NCBI GenBank assembly: GCA_002440965.1
Contig: DJWJ01000015.1
Coordinates: forward strand, 1 to 64,000
Length of the DNA: 64,000 nt
Source of the DNA: Candidatus Omnitrophica bacterium UBA6233
GTDB taxonomy: Bacteria > Omnitrophota > Gorgyraeia > Gygaellales > Profunditerraquicolaceae
Reading direction: 5' to 3'
Numbering within the stretch: the stretch's first letter is position 1; the number at the start of each line of letters is the position of its first letter. Shown one piece after another: positions 22,569-31,909 of the stretch. The position numbers were made by a program, and so were the translations under genes. The notes beneath the pieces are model-generated. The model saw nothing but the letters and a program-made list of their open reading frames with translations, was not told the DNA's origin and did no database searches.

Positions 22569-23384
22569 TTAAAGCTCTTCGTTAGTCCCTTCTACAAATT
22601 TTCTTATTTTCAACAAAGCTGTTTCTTCGATCTGGCGGATCCTTTCCCTGGAAACTCCTAGTTTCTTGGCCACTTCCGCCAGGGTGTGTTGCCTTTTATC
22701 TTCCAAACCAAACCTCATATCCAGAATCTCGCGCTCCCTGTCATTCATAATCTCAAGGAGGTTTTCTACCCTTTCTTTATCCAGGATATGCTCGATTTCG
22801 CTATCCGGTTGTAAAGTGGTAGTATCTTCGATTAAATCCGAGACCTTGCCTTCACTGTCTTCGCCGATAGGGGCTTCCAGCGATGAGGTTGTGGTGGACA
22901 TCCAGAAGTTTATATGGCTTATTTTTTCTTTAGGGATCTTTAATCTTTTGGCTATTTCCTCGTCGGTGGGAATACGCTTTAGCTTTTGGCTCATGCGTTC
23001 TTTGGTTTTACGCCATTTGGCGATTATATCGTTCATATACACCGGCACGCGGATCATCTTTCCCTGCTCGGATATGGAACGGGTAATCGCCTGTTTAATC
23101 CACCAGGCCGCATATGTAGAAAAGCGGAAACCTTTCTTCGGATTATATTTTTCCACCGCTTTCATTAATCCTAAATTCCCCTCTTCGATTAAATCCAGAA
23201 AAGGCGTGCCTAAACGCATATACCTTTTGGCGATGTTGATTACCAGGCGCAAATTCGCCTGAATCATTTTTTTGCGCGCCTGCTCATCGCCTTTTTGAAC
23301 CTTGCGGCTCAGAAGAATTTCTTCTTGCGCGGTTAGCAATGGAATGTCGCGGATTTCTTTAAGATAAGTTTTTAGCGCTTCCAT
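22569..23384 (-). CDS. Sigma-70 family RNA polymerase sigma factor (RpoD/RpoS-like, short)
   Basis: 271 residues with regions 1.2 ('LKTYLKEIRDIPLLTAQEE'), 2 ('RLVINIAKRYMRLGTPFLDL', 'FSTYAAWWIKQAI'), 3 and 4 ('ILDMRFGLEDKRQHTLAEVA', 'GVSRERIRQIEETALLKIR'). Region 1.1 is missing, as in group 2 and many principal sigma factors of small genomes. Whether it is the housekeeping or an alternative factor is unclear, but near-consensus -35/-10 promoters in the window would suit this class. Confidence 0.88.
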   Translation of the reverse strand: MEALKTYLKEIRDIPLLTAQEEILLSRKVQKGDEQARKKMIQANLRLVINIAKRYMRLGTPFLDLIEEGNLGLMKAVEKYNPKKGFRFSTYAAWWIKQAITRSISEQGKMIRVPVYMNDIIAKWRKTKERMSQKLKRIPTDEEIAKRLKIPKEKISHINFWMSTTTSSLEAPIGEDSEGKVSDLIEDTTTLQPDSEIEHILDKERVENLLEIMNDREREILDMRFGLEDKRQHTLAEVAKKLGVSRERIRQIEETALLKIRKFVEGTNEEL

Positions 23385-23401
23385 AATTTATCCCAATAGA
23401 T

Positions 23402-23504
23402 TTAGGTCTATATTTATCCTGATAGCGCAGGTCTATAGTCAATAGTTTATTTTTGTTATTGACTATAGACTATTGACCTGAAGCTATCAGAGCCATATTG
23501 ACCT
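23402..23504. repeat. CAGGTCTATAGTC-type inverted repeat, empty copy (locus 3)
   Basis: CTGATAGC (23419-23426) and CAGGTCTATAGTCAATAG (23428-23445) are answered by CTATAGACTATTGACCTG and GCTATCAG (ending at 23490). The layout matches the arms around the four-helix-bundle gene at 18.7-19.2 kb, but only about a dozen bases lie between. Confidence 0.75.
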
Positions 23505-23505
23505 G

Positions 23506-26244
23506 TTATTTTTTCTTTCCCTTTAACACTGCTTGGGCTGCCGCAAGTTTTGCAATCGGAACTCTAAACGGCGAACAGCTTACGTAATTCATTCCTACCT
23601 TGTGGCAGAACTCGACTGACTTTGGCTCGCCGCCATGCTCGCCGCAAATTCCTACCTCAAGGTTTTTATTGGTTTTTCTGCCTCTTTCGATGCCGATCTT
23701 GATCAATTGGCCAATACCTTCCTGGTCAATGCTCTGGAACGGATCTTCCGGCAGTATGCCTTTTTTAATGTATTCCGGCACAAAACTTCCGATGTCATCA
23801 CGGGAGAAACCAAATCCCATCTGGGTCAGATCATTGGTTCCAAATGAGAAGAACTGCGCTACTGTTGCCAGTTTATCCGCGACTAAAGCCGCCCGCGGTA
23901 TCTCGATCATCGTGCCAAACATATGCTTAATCGCTTTGAGATTGTATTTTTTCAAAACTTCCGCGTAAATTGCTTTGGCTATTACGAGCTGGTCGTCAAG
24001 TTCTTTAACATCGCAAACCACCGGGATCATTATTTCCGGGTAAGGTTTTTTACCTTCTTTGATCAATTCAGCCGCTGCTTCAAATATGGCGCGGATCTGC
24101 ATTGCGCTGATTTCCGGATAGGTCACACCTAGGCGCACACCGCGATGGCCCATCATGGGATTGGATTCATGCAAATTTTCAGCGCGTTTGGATAATTCTT
24201 CCATACTGATGTTCAGTTCCTTGGCAATCTCTTCCAATTTTGCCTGCTCGCGGGGAACAAACTCATGCAGAGGCGGGTCAAGCAAGCGGATAACTACTGG
24301 AAATCCGTCCATTGCCGCCAGCGTTCCTTTAATATCTTTTTTTACATACGGGAACAATTCTTCGGTAGCTTTCTTTCTTTCTTCCGTTGTTTTGGAAATG
24401 ATCATTTTACGCAGGATAAATAACGGCTCATCCGCGCCTTTACCGTAGAACATATGCTCGGTTCTGAATAACCCTATTCCTTCGGCTCCGAATTGACGCG
24501 CTTTGGAAGCGTCTTCCGGAGTTTCAGCGTTGGTGCGGATACCGAGTTTTTTGATGGTGCCGCAGATCTTTAAGAAATCCATCAGCATTGTATTTTCTTC
24601 GGAAGCATCCATCATCGGAAGCTTGCCTTCGTATACCGCGCCTTTGGTTCCGTTAAGAGTGATCCAATCGCCTTCTTTTAAGGTTTTGCCCCCTGCGCTG
24701 ATTGTTTTGTTTTCGGAATCAACATGCAGGTCGCTTGCGCCTACGATACAGCATTTACCCCATCCGCGGGCAACTAAGGCTGCGTGGCTAGTCATTCCGC
24801 CGCGGGCAGTAAGGATTGCTTCAGCCGCGCGCATACCTTCAACATCTTCAGGATTTGTCTCTTCGCGTAAAAGTATTACTTTTTTGCCCTGTTGTTTCCA
24901 GGCTACCGCGTCTTTAGCGTTAAAGACAATCTGTCCACACGCGCCTCCCGGGCCAGCAGGCAGACCTTTGACTAACGGTTTGCTCGTCGCTTCAACTTTA
25001 GGATCGATGATCGGGTGAAGCAATTCATCTAATTGGCTGGGGGTAACGCGCATAACCGCTTCTTCTTTTTTAATCAGTTTTTCTTTGATCATATCCATAC
25101 ACATGCGTACTGCTGCCGGGCCATTACGTTTTCCTACGCGGCACTGCAACATAAAGAGTCTCCCCTTTTCAATGGTAAACTCGATATCCTGCATATCATG
25201 GTAATGATTTTCCAGGCGTTCCTGGATCGCGAAAAGTTCTTTGTAAATTGCGGGCATACCTTTTTCCAGTGTCAGTAAATCTTTGTTATGCGCTGACTGG
25301 GAAAATGTGTTGATTGGAGCTGGCGTTCTGATGCCGGCAACTACATCTTCGCCTTGAGCGTTGATTAAATACTCGCCGTAGAAATGAGGATCGCCGTTTC
25401 CGGGATTACGGGTAAAAGCCACACCGGTAGCTGAATCATTACCCATGTTTCCGAAAACCATGGTTTGCACGTTTACCGCTGTTCCCCATTCATCCGGTAT
25501 GCCTTCGATTCGGCGATAGCTGATTGCGCGCTTGCCGTTCCAGGAAGAAAATACCGCGCTAATACCTCCCCATAATTGCTGCATTGGCTCGTCTGGAAAT
25601 TCTTTGCCTAAAACTTCTTTGATCTTTATTTTATATCTGGCGCAGATATCTTTCAGGTCGGAAAGAGTCAAATCCGTATCCGCCTTAGAACCCCTCTTCT
25701 GCTTTACTTCATCCATAATCCGTTCAAGCTGTTTACGGATACCCAGGTCATCCTTTGGTTCGATGCCGGCTGCTTTTTCCATAACTACGTCGGAGTACAT
25801 TGTAATCAGCCTGCGGTAAGCATCATAAACAAAGCGTTCATTGCCGCCTGCTTGCTTGATCAAACCGGGGATTGTTTTTTCAGTTAACCCTACGTTTAAA
25901 ACCGTCTCCATCATTCCAGGCATGGATTTTCTGGCTCCAGAACGCACCGAAACTAAAAGCGGATTCGTCGAATCGCCGAATTTTCTACCCATAAGTTTTT
26001 CAACGGTAGCCAGCGCTTTTTCAACCTGGGCTTTTAGTTCTTTGGGGTAAGATTTTTTATGTTCATAATAATAAGTGCAGACTTCCGTAGTGAGAGTAAA
26101 TCCGGGAGGAACAGGAAGTTTTAAATTTTTATGGCCGGCCATTTCCGCTAGGTTCGCGCCTTTGCCGCCTAAAAGATTTTTCATACTTTCATTGCCATCT
26201 GCTTTGCCGCCGCCAAAACTGTAAACATACTTTTTGGTACTCAT
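23506..26244 (-). CDS. ppdK: Pyruvate, phosphate dikinase
   Basis: 912 residues from ATG 26244 ('MSTKKYVYSFGGGKADG'); the frame extends upstream to 26322, but that part enters the adjoining repeat. Domains in order: ATP-grasp ('LLGGKGANLAEM', 'LVSVRSGARKSMPGMM'), phosphohistidine domain with catalytic His487 ('ARGGMTSHAALVARGWGK'), and a PEP/pyruvate barrel ending in 'VGICGEHGGEPKSVEF' with the catalytic Cys. It interconverts ATP, phosphate and pyruvate with AMP, PPi and PEP, and can run in glycolysis or gluconeogenesis. Length agrees with the family. Confidence 0.95.
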   Translation of the reverse strand: MSTKKYVYSFGGGKADGNESMKNLLGGKGANLAEMAGHKNLKLPVPPGFTLTTEVCTYYYEHKKSYPKELKAQVEKALATVEKLMGRKFGDSTNPLLVSVRSGARKSMPGMMETVLNVGLTEKTIPGLIKQAGGNERFVYDAYRRLITMYSDVVMEKAAGIEPKDDLGIRKQLERIMDEVKQKRGSKADTDLTLSDLKDICARYKIKIKEVLGKEFPDEPMQQLWGGISAVFSSWNGKRAISYRRIEGIPDEWGTAVNVQTMVFGNMGNDSATGVAFTRNPGNGDPHFYGEYLINAQGEDVVAGIRTPAPINTFSQSAHNKDLLTLEKGMPAIYKELFAIQERLENHYHDMQDIEFTIEKGRLFMLQCRVGKRNGPAAVRMCMDMIKEKLIKKEEAVMRVTPSQLDELLHPIIDPKVEATSKPLVKGLPAGPGGACGQIVFNAKDAVAWKQQGKKVILLREETNPEDVEGMRAAEAILTARGGMTSHAALVARGWGKCCIVGASDLHVDSENKTISAGGKTLKEGDWITLNGTKGAVYEGKLPMMDASEENTMLMDFLKICGTIKKLGIRTNAETPEDASKARQFGAEGIGLFRTEHMFYGKGADEPLFILRKMIISKTTEERKKATEELFPYVKKDIKGTLAAMDGFPVVIRLLDPPLHEFVPREQAKLEEIAKELNISMEELSKRAENLHESNPMMGHRGVRLGVTYPEISAMQIRAIFEAAAELIKEGKKPYPEIMIPVVCDVKELDDQLVIAKAIYAEVLKKYNLKAIKHMFGTMIEIPRAALVADKLATVAQFFSFGTNDLTQMGFGFSRDDIGSFVPEYIKKGILPEDPFQSIDQEGIGQLIKIGIERGRKTNKNLEVGICGEHGGEPKSVEFCHKVGMNYVSCSPFRVPIAKLAAAQAVLKGKKK

Positions 26245-26274
26245 TGCTTTTAAAACCCTGCCTTTCTTATCTTC

Positions 26275-26349
26275 AGGGACGGTTCTCAAGCCAATCTTAA
26301 AGTGTCCCCCTAATGGGGACACTTTTGCCTTGAGTTGAGAACCGTCCCT
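26275..26349. repeat. AGGGACGGTTCT palindrome, long (75-bp) type, copy 2
   Basis: AGGGACGGTTCTCAA at 26275 pairs with TTGAGAACCGTCCCT ending at 26349; nested inside is AAGTGTCCCC-CTAAT-GGGGACACTT. The copy at 37309-37383 has the same length and design in the opposite orientation. Its right edge overlaps the last two bases of glyS. Confidence 0.9.
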
Positions 26350-27652
26350 AAACTAATTTGTTGGACAAATATTCTTTTAATTTCTCTACTGGAATTCTCT
26401 CTTGTTGCATGGTATCACGGTCGCGAACAGTAACTTGTTTGTCCTCCAGGCTCTGCACGTCAACCGTAACGCAAAAAAGCGTTCCTACCTCGTCCTGTCT
26501 TCGGTAAAGTTTGCCGATCGCGCCGGTATCATCATAAACCGTAACAATAGTTTTCTTCAGATCCTGGGCGATTTTCTTAGCGAGTTCGACTATTTCCGGC
26601 CTGTTCCTTAAAAGCGGCAGCACTGCCACTTTGGTGGGAGCCAGGTCTTTGTGGATCTTTAAAACTACACGCAGGTCTTCTCTGACTTTTTCTTCGTGAT
26701 AGGCATCTACCAAAAACGCCAAAACTGCCCGGTCAACTCCGCCCGAAGGCTCGATTATATAGGGGTAAAATCTTTCTTTTGCCGCGTCGTCAAAATACTG
26801 CAAGTCTTTACCGCTGTGCTGGGAATGTTGTTTTAGATCAAAATCCGTGCGGTTGGCAATTCCTTCCAGTTCGCTCCAGCCGAAAGGAAAATTGTATTCT
26901 ACGTCAGTGCAGGCGCGGGCATAGTGCGCCAATTCGTCTTTATCGTGCTGGCGTTGTCTCAAGCTTTCTTTTTTTATTCCGAGGCCAAGATACCAGTTAA
27001 AGCGGTAGGAAATCCATTCGTCAAGCGCCCTGTCTGCGTCAAGCGGCCGGACAAAATATTCAATCTCCATCTGTTCAAATTCCCTGGTGCGGAAAGTAAA
27101 ATTCCCCGGAGTAATTTCATTGCGGAAAGATTTTCCGATTTGCGCCAAACCAAAGGGGAGTTTGGGATGCCGGGAATCAAGAATATTCAAAAAATTCACA
27201 AACATGCCTTGGGCAGTTTCCGGCCGCATATATATTTCATTGCCGCTTTCTTCTACCGGCCCCTGGTAGGTTTTAAACATCAGGTTAAAGGCCTTAGCTT
27301 CAGTGAGCGCGCCGCCACATTCAGGGCATTTGTTTTTATCCTTAAGGTCCTCGCTCTTGAAACGTTTTTTACAATTTTTACAGTCGCTCTTTAAATCGAA
27401 AAAATTCTGCACGTGTCCCGAAGCTTCCCAGACTTTAGGGTGCATAAGGATAGCCGCGTCCATGCCGAAAATATCATTACGCTCGTAAACATTCGCCTTC
27501 CACCAGGCGCGCTTAAGGTTATTCTTAAGCTCAACGCCGTATGGGCCGTAATCCCAGGTATTGCTTAGGCCTCCGTAAATATCCGAAGACTGGAATATAA
27601 AACCTCTGCGTTTGCAAAGGGAAACTATTTTTTCCATCAGGTTATCGCTCAT
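26348..27652 (-). CDS. glyS: Glycyl-tRNA synthetase, dimeric (eukaryote/archaeal-like) type
   Basis: 434 residues from ATG 27652 ('MSDNLMEKIVSLCKRRGF'). Class II motifs are clear: motif 1 'TWDYGPYGVELKNNLKRAWW', motif 2 'FRNEITPGNFTFRTREFEQM', motif 3 'PSGGVDRAVLAFL', and the anticodon-binding domain ('PTKVAVLPLL'). A zinc ribbon ('CKNCKKRFK...NKCPECGG') is in the insert, complete in all four Cys. This alpha2 type replaces the alpha2beta2 enzyme in many bacteria. The TAG stop is formed by the edge of the neighbouring palindromic repeat. Confidence 0.93.
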   Translation of the reverse strand: MSDNLMEKIVSLCKRRGFIFQSSDIYGGLSNTWDYGPYGVELKNNLKRAWWKANVYERNDIFGMDAAILMHPKVWEASGHVQNFFDLKSDCKNCKKRFKSEDLKDKNKCPECGGALTEAKAFNLMFKTYQGPVEESGNEIYMRPETAQGMFVNFLNILDSRHPKLPFGLAQIGKSFRNEITPGNFTFRTREFEQMEIEYFVRPLDADRALDEWISYRFNWYLGLGIKKESLRQRQHDKDELAHYARACTDVEYNFPFGWSELEGIANRTDFDLKQHSQHSGKDLQYFDDAAKERFYPYIIEPSGGVDRAVLAFLVDAYHEEKVREDLRVVLKIHKDLAPTKVAVLPLLRNRPEIVELAKKIAQDLKKTIVTVYDDTGAIGKLYRRQDEVGTLFCVTVDVQSLEDKQVTVRDRDTMQQERIPVEKLKEYLSNKLV

Positions 27653-27700
27653 AAGACTTTTATTTCTAGCACAGTTTGGAATAAAAATCAAGCAAATTAC

Positions 27701-28414
27701 TTAAGCCGGGGAGATCGTGGATATAATTGAATATACTTTATTCAAATCCAATGTTTTAAACCTATCTTTTATGTAAACCTTGAAGAAATCTCCTTCTTTA
27801 GTAAGTATGGTGCAGTCAAAGAAATATGCCGGCCCGGTTAAATTATAGTTTAGAAAATAATTCCGTTCGTTCGACTTAAATTGAATCATTTTAGCCGTTT
27901 TCTGGTCTCCCAGATCCGGAGTAAAAATACTTTTTAGAATTACAAAAAAAGCGTCATTGATGCTGTTGATTTTGGACTCATTCGCGCACATTAAAGAACG
28001 CATGAATTCATAGTTATCTTTGATGCCTGAATTTTTAACTTGTGGAAATAGGTTGATAAAAAAACCCGGCGGTTGATGCAGGATGTAGATTACGGGTTCA
28101 ACGCTGCGTGATTTCTTCTTTTTGTAGTAAGGTTTGGCTACTAACTCTTGAACGACCCGGAAGCCCTTGGGCACGCTTATTTCTGTTTTTGGAAATTTAT
28201 GCGGAATGAGTTCTTGAAGGTAAATTTTGTCTACTATGAAAGTTTCCGTTGTATCTTGAGGGCTCATGCATAAAATCGGGATTTTTGCGCAGTCTCCGAT
28301 ACCGGTTGCGATATAGGCGCGTAAGAGCTGCGGAAGCCCGAATTTTAACACAAAAATAATAGCCGCGCAAAGAACAAGCGTAAGCAAAACCCGTTTTGTT
28401 GCTTTCTTTTTCAT
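27701..28414 (-). CDS. Membrane-anchored protein, function unknown
   Basis: 237 residues. A short basic N-terminus and a single membrane helix (about 8-32) anchor a large soluble domain outside the membrane. It contains 'TEISVPKGFRVVQELVAKPY', 'VIYILHQPPGFFINLFPQV' and 'NYFLNYNLTGPAYFFDCTIL'. Three Cys are scattered. No family recognised. Overlaps the panB stop by 4 bases. Confidence 0.55.
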   Translation of the reverse strand: MKKKATKRVLLTLVLCAAIIFVLKFGLPQLLRAYIATGIGDCAKIPILCMSPQDTTETFIVDKIYLQELIPHKFPKTEISVPKGFRVVQELVAKPYYKKKKSRSVEPVIYILHQPPGFFINLFPQVKNSGIKDNYEFMRSLMCANESKINSINDAFFVILKSIFTPDLGDQKTAKMIQFKSNERNYFLNYNLTGPAYFFDCTILTKEGDFFKVYIKDRFKTLDLNKVYSIISTISPA

Positions 28415-29235
28415 ATTTTTTTCAACTCTTCCTCTTTTATGCTGAAGAAATGTTCGGGCGCGGGAAATTCTCCTTTTAATACTTCATTTTTATAATCTTC
28501 TATCGCCTTAAGGATTAATGGGGAAAGGTTTAAATATTTTTTGACGAATTTCGGAGTGTAGCGCTCAAAAAGCCCGAGCATATCATTAATTACCAGCACT
28601 TGTCCGTCGCAACTGACGCCGGCTCCGATGCCAATGGTCGGTATCTTTAATTTCTTGGTAATGATTTCGGATAATTTATCCGGGACGCATTCAAGGAGAA
28701 CTGAAAAACAACCCAAGTTTTCCAGTTTCTGAGCTTGTTCGATCAATCTACGGGCAGTATCCGCGTCTTTGCCCTGGACCTTAAATCCTCCTAATTTATC
28801 CGCAGTTTGAGGAGTAAGGCCGATATGTCCCATTACCGGTATCCCCGCTTCGATTATTTTTCGGGTTACCTCCGGGCATCTATCAAACCATTCCAGTTTT
28901 ATCGCGCTGCAATCAGCCTCGTTGATGAATCTCTTTGCGTTCTTTACGGATTCTTCGGTATTGATTTGGTATGATTCGTAAGGCATATCCCCGACAACTA
29001 ACGCTCTATTCACCGCGCGCCTTACTGCTTTGGCGTGGTGAAGCATTTCAGTCATTCCAACTTTGGTGGTCGAATCAAGGCCCAGCACGACATTTGCCAG
29101 AGAATCGCCTACTAAAATAATATCAATTCCTGCTCTATCCACAAGGCTCGCTATGGGGTAATCGTAAGCAGTGAGCATAGTTATTTTGCGTTTGCCTTTT
29201 AAAGCTAAGATATCGTCAATCGTTATCTTGTCCAT
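28411..29235 (-). CDS. panB: 3-methyl-2-oxobutanoate hydroxymethyltransferase
   Basis: 274 residues; 'KITMLTAYDYPIASLVDRAG', 'ILVGDSLANVVLGLDSTTKV' (metal Asp), 'AVRRAVNRALVVGDMPYESY', 'PVMGHIGLTPQTADKLGGFK' and 'GIGAGVSCDGQVLVINDMLG' are the standard PanB motifs. It makes ketopantoate from ketoisovalerate and methylene-THF, the first step of pantothenate synthesis. panE lies 4 kb away in the same direction. Confidence 0.96.
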   Translation of the reverse strand: MDKITIDDILALKGKRKITMLTAYDYPIASLVDRAGIDIILVGDSLANVVLGLDSTTKVGMTEMLHHAKAVRRAVNRALVVGDMPYESYQINTEESVKNAKRFINEADCSAIKLEWFDRCPEVTRKIIEAGIPVMGHIGLTPQTADKLGGFKVQGKDADTARRLIEQAQKLENLGCFSVLLECVPDKLSEIITKKLKIPTIGIGAGVSCDGQVLVINDMLGLFERYTPKFVKKYLNLSPLILKAIEDYKNEVLKGEFPAPEHFFSIKEEELKKI

Positions 29236-29285
29236 ATCGGCTCCTTTCGTCTCAACTTTAGCTAGCCTCGGGTGGTCTCAAGATT

Positions 29286-31880
29286 TTATTCATAACCGTA
29301 TTTTTTGATAAACCACATTTTGACTCTCTGCACTATAAATAAATAACTGACAACCATTATAATAAGGGCAATAAAATATGCTCCTGGCGGCGTAACGAAA
29401 CCGAATGGTTTTGCTAGCGGCGAAAAAGTAATAAGTATACCTATGGTGATTATGAATAACGAAGTCATTATTAAAGAAAAGCTCGGCCAGCTTTCCACGA
29501 ACGGGATTTTTCCCGTGCGAATTACATATATGACAAGGGTTTGAGTGCAAAGGGATTCAATGAACCAGCCGGTGTGGAATAATTCTGCCGAAGAGCGGAA
29601 TATGAATAACATAACTCCGAAAGTGATAAAGTCGAATATTGAGCTGATTGGGCCGATAATCATCATAAAATTTTTGATGTATTTTACGTTCCATGGCCGG
29701 GGTTTTTCCAGGTATTGTTTATCAACCCGGTCAGTGGGGATGGCTATTTGCGAAAGATCGTAGAGGAAGTTATTGAGGAGTATTTGGATGGGCAGCATCG
29801 GTAGAAACGGCAAAAATGAACTGCCTCCTGTCATGCTAAACATATTGCCGAAGTTCGAGCTTGAGCCCATTTTGATATATTTTACAATATTTCCAAAGGT
29901 TTTTCTTCCTTCGATGACCCCGTCTTCCAAGACCATCAGGCTCTTTTTAAGCAGGATCATATCAGCGGATTCCTTGGCGATATCCACCGCGTTATTCACG
30001 GAAATTCCGACATCCGAGGTTTTTAAGGCAGGCGCGTCATTTATGCCGTCTCCCAGGTATCCTACAATATGGTTGTTTTCATGAAGGCATTTTATAATTC
30101 TTTCTTTTTGTAAAGGCGACAGGCGCGCAAAGACATTGGTAGTCTCTACGGTTTCGCAAAGCTGCGCATCCGTTAATTTTTCGACATTGTCTCCGGTAAG
30201 AAGGCCTTTAATATTCAGTCCGACCTCATTACAAATTTTCCGCGTAACCAGTTCATTGTCTCCGGTTAGGACCTTGAAATCTATGCCGAGTTTATTTAAT
30301 GCCAATATAGCTCTTTTTGCGCTTGGTTTAGGCGGGTCAAGAAACGCGACATATCCTTTTAAAATCAAACCTCTTTCATCATCTTTAGAATATATGTTTT
30401 TCTTTTCCGTTATGTCGTTATAGGCGATAGCCAAAACCCTGAAGCCATCGGTGCTGAGCCGGTCGCATTCTTCTTTCAGGTCGGTCAGAAGCCACTCTTC
30501 CATCTCTTGTATTTCGCCGTCAAGCTCGTACCTGTTGCATCTTTTGAAGATTTCTTCGGGAGCGCCTTTAGCAATTATTTTATGCACATTGTTCATATCC
30601 ACTACCACCGACATTATTCTTCTCGAGAAATCAAAAGGAATCTCATCTATTTTCTTAAAATCCTGCACAGCCAGTTTTTCATGCTTAAGTATCGCTCTAT
30701 CCAAAAGATTTTTCAGCCCTGTTTGGTAAAAACTATTGGTGTAAGCCAGCTGTAGCACGCTGTCATCTTCTTTCCTTACCACATCACAGTGTTTTTCCAA
30801 AACAATCTTATCCATGGTGAGTGTGCCTGTTTTATCTGTGCAAAGCACATCCATGGCTCCGAAATTCTGTATGGAATTAAGACGTTTTACGATAACCTGC
30901 TTTTTGGACATTGCAATCGCGCCCTTAGAGAGATTTATAGCGACTAACATTGGGAGCATCTCAGGGGTCAGCCCCACTGCTACGCCCAATGAAAAAAGCA
31001 GGGATTCGATAAAATTTCCCCGGCGTAAAACATTAACGCCCAGGATAAAAATTACCATAAAAATCATGGCGCGGATCATCAGCCATGTAAATTTATGTAT
31101 CCCTTTATCAAAGCCGGTTTGTATCCTGATATTCGCCAGCTTTCTGGAAAGCTCGCCAAATTGAGTGGACATTCCCGTTTTGATTACCACTCCCAGCGCT
31201 GTGCCGCTTACGACACTGGAGCCCATAAAAACGATATTTGACTGGTTGGAAGCAGAGTTATCTTTAGAAGGCAGATTGACGGCGGATTTTTCTATTGGAA
31301 AAGATTCCCCGGTTAAAGAGGCCTGATTAATAAACAGGTCTTTGCAAGATAATATCCTCAAGTCTGCCGGAATCATATCTCCGGCAAACAGGTCTATGAT
31401 ATCTCCGGGGACTATTTCTTTGATTTTAACTTCTTTTGCTTTTGCGTTTCGGTAAACAGTAGCGGTGGCCCGGACCATTTCGCTTAGTTTTTCCGCCTCT
31501 TTTCCGGCTTTGTATTCCTGAAAGAAGCCCAAGAAAACGCTCATCAAGGCCATCAGAGAAACTATAAGGGCGCTTAATTTTTCTCCGAAAAAAAGTGAAA
31601 AACCGCCGATTATTAAAAGCACGATTACCAGAGGATTAACGAATTTGAGGAGTATTTGGGTAAGTATAGTGCGTTTTTTCTTCCGGGCAGGTTCATTATA
31701 GCCGAATTCCTGCAGGCGTTTTTCCGCCTCCTTTTCCGTTAAACCCCTTTCCGATGTTTCTAATTTAGTATAAAGCTCTTCAATAGGGCAGTTTAAATAA
31801 TTAAAATTAAGCGTTTGGGGCTTGGAATTCCCGGATAATTTCAATTTATGATTGCTTAAACCGTTATTTTTTGCCGGCAT
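29286..31880 (-). CDS. mgtA: Magnesium-translocating P-type ATPase
   Basis: 864 residues with phosphorylation site 'VLCTDKTGTLTMDK' (Asp349), 'TGES' actuator motif ('ASLTGESFPIEKS'), hinge 'GYLGDGINDAPALKTSDVGI' and about ten membrane segments. 'TGGSSFLPFLPMLPIQILLN' and the C-terminal layout mark the type IIIB (MgtA/MgtB) magnesium pumps. No magnesium-sensing leader is possible, because only 29 bases separate it from apbE. Function as Mg2+ importer is by family. Confidence 0.92.
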   Translation of the reverse strand: MPAKNNGLSNHKLKLSGNSKPQTLNFNYLNCPIEELYTKLETSERGLTEKEAEKRLQEFGYNEPARKKKRTILTQILLKFVNPLVIVLLIIGGFSLFFGEKLSALIVSLMALMSVFLGFFQEYKAGKEAEKLSEMVRATATVYRNAKAKEVKIKEIVPGDIIDLFAGDMIPADLRILSCKDLFINQASLTGESFPIEKSAVNLPSKDNSASNQSNIVFMGSSVVSGTALGVVIKTGMSTQFGELSRKLANIRIQTGFDKGIHKFTWLMIRAMIFMVIFILGVNVLRRGNFIESLLFSLGVAVGLTPEMLPMLVAINLSKGAIAMSKKQVIVKRLNSIQNFGAMDVLCTDKTGTLTMDKIVLEKHCDVVRKEDDSVLQLAYTNSFYQTGLKNLLDRAILKHEKLAVQDFKKIDEIPFDFSRRIMSVVVDMNNVHKIIAKGAPEEIFKRCNRYELDGEIQEMEEWLLTDLKEECDRLSTDGFRVLAIAYNDITEKKNIYSKDDERGLILKGYVAFLDPPKPSAKRAILALNKLGIDFKVLTGDNELVTRKICNEVGLNIKGLLTGDNVEKLTDAQLCETVETTNVFARLSPLQKERIIKCLHENNHIVGYLGDGINDAPALKTSDVGISVNNAVDIAKESADMILLKKSLMVLEDGVIEGRKTFGNIVKYIKMGSSSNFGNMFSMTGGSSFLPFLPMLPIQILLNNFLYDLSQIAIPTDRVDKQYLEKPRPWNVKYIKNFMMIIGPISSIFDFITFGVMLFIFRSSAELFHTGWFIESLCTQTLVIYVIRTGKIPFVESWPSFSLIMTSLFIITIGILITFSPLAKPFGFVTPPGAYFIALIIMVVSYLFIVQRVKMWFIKKYGYE

Positions 31881-31909
31881 ATTTATTGATTATTTAGTTT
31901 TACTCTTTT

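Noticed and set aside
22666..23262. 198-residue plus-strand ORF
   Set aside because: Exact antisense of the sigma factor gene; Ser/Ile-rich composition typical of a shadow frame.
24503..25018. 171-residue plus-strand ORF
   Set aside because: Antisense of pyruvate phosphate dikinase, whose motifs are unmistakable on the other strand.
26244..26322. N-terminal extension of pyruvate phosphate dikinase
   Set aside because: The added 26 residues are coded partly by the palindromic repeat, and the family starts at the later Met.
31881..31909. Magnesium riboswitch upstream of mgtA
   Set aside because: Only 29 bases separate mgtA from apbE, too short for any known Mg2+ leader.
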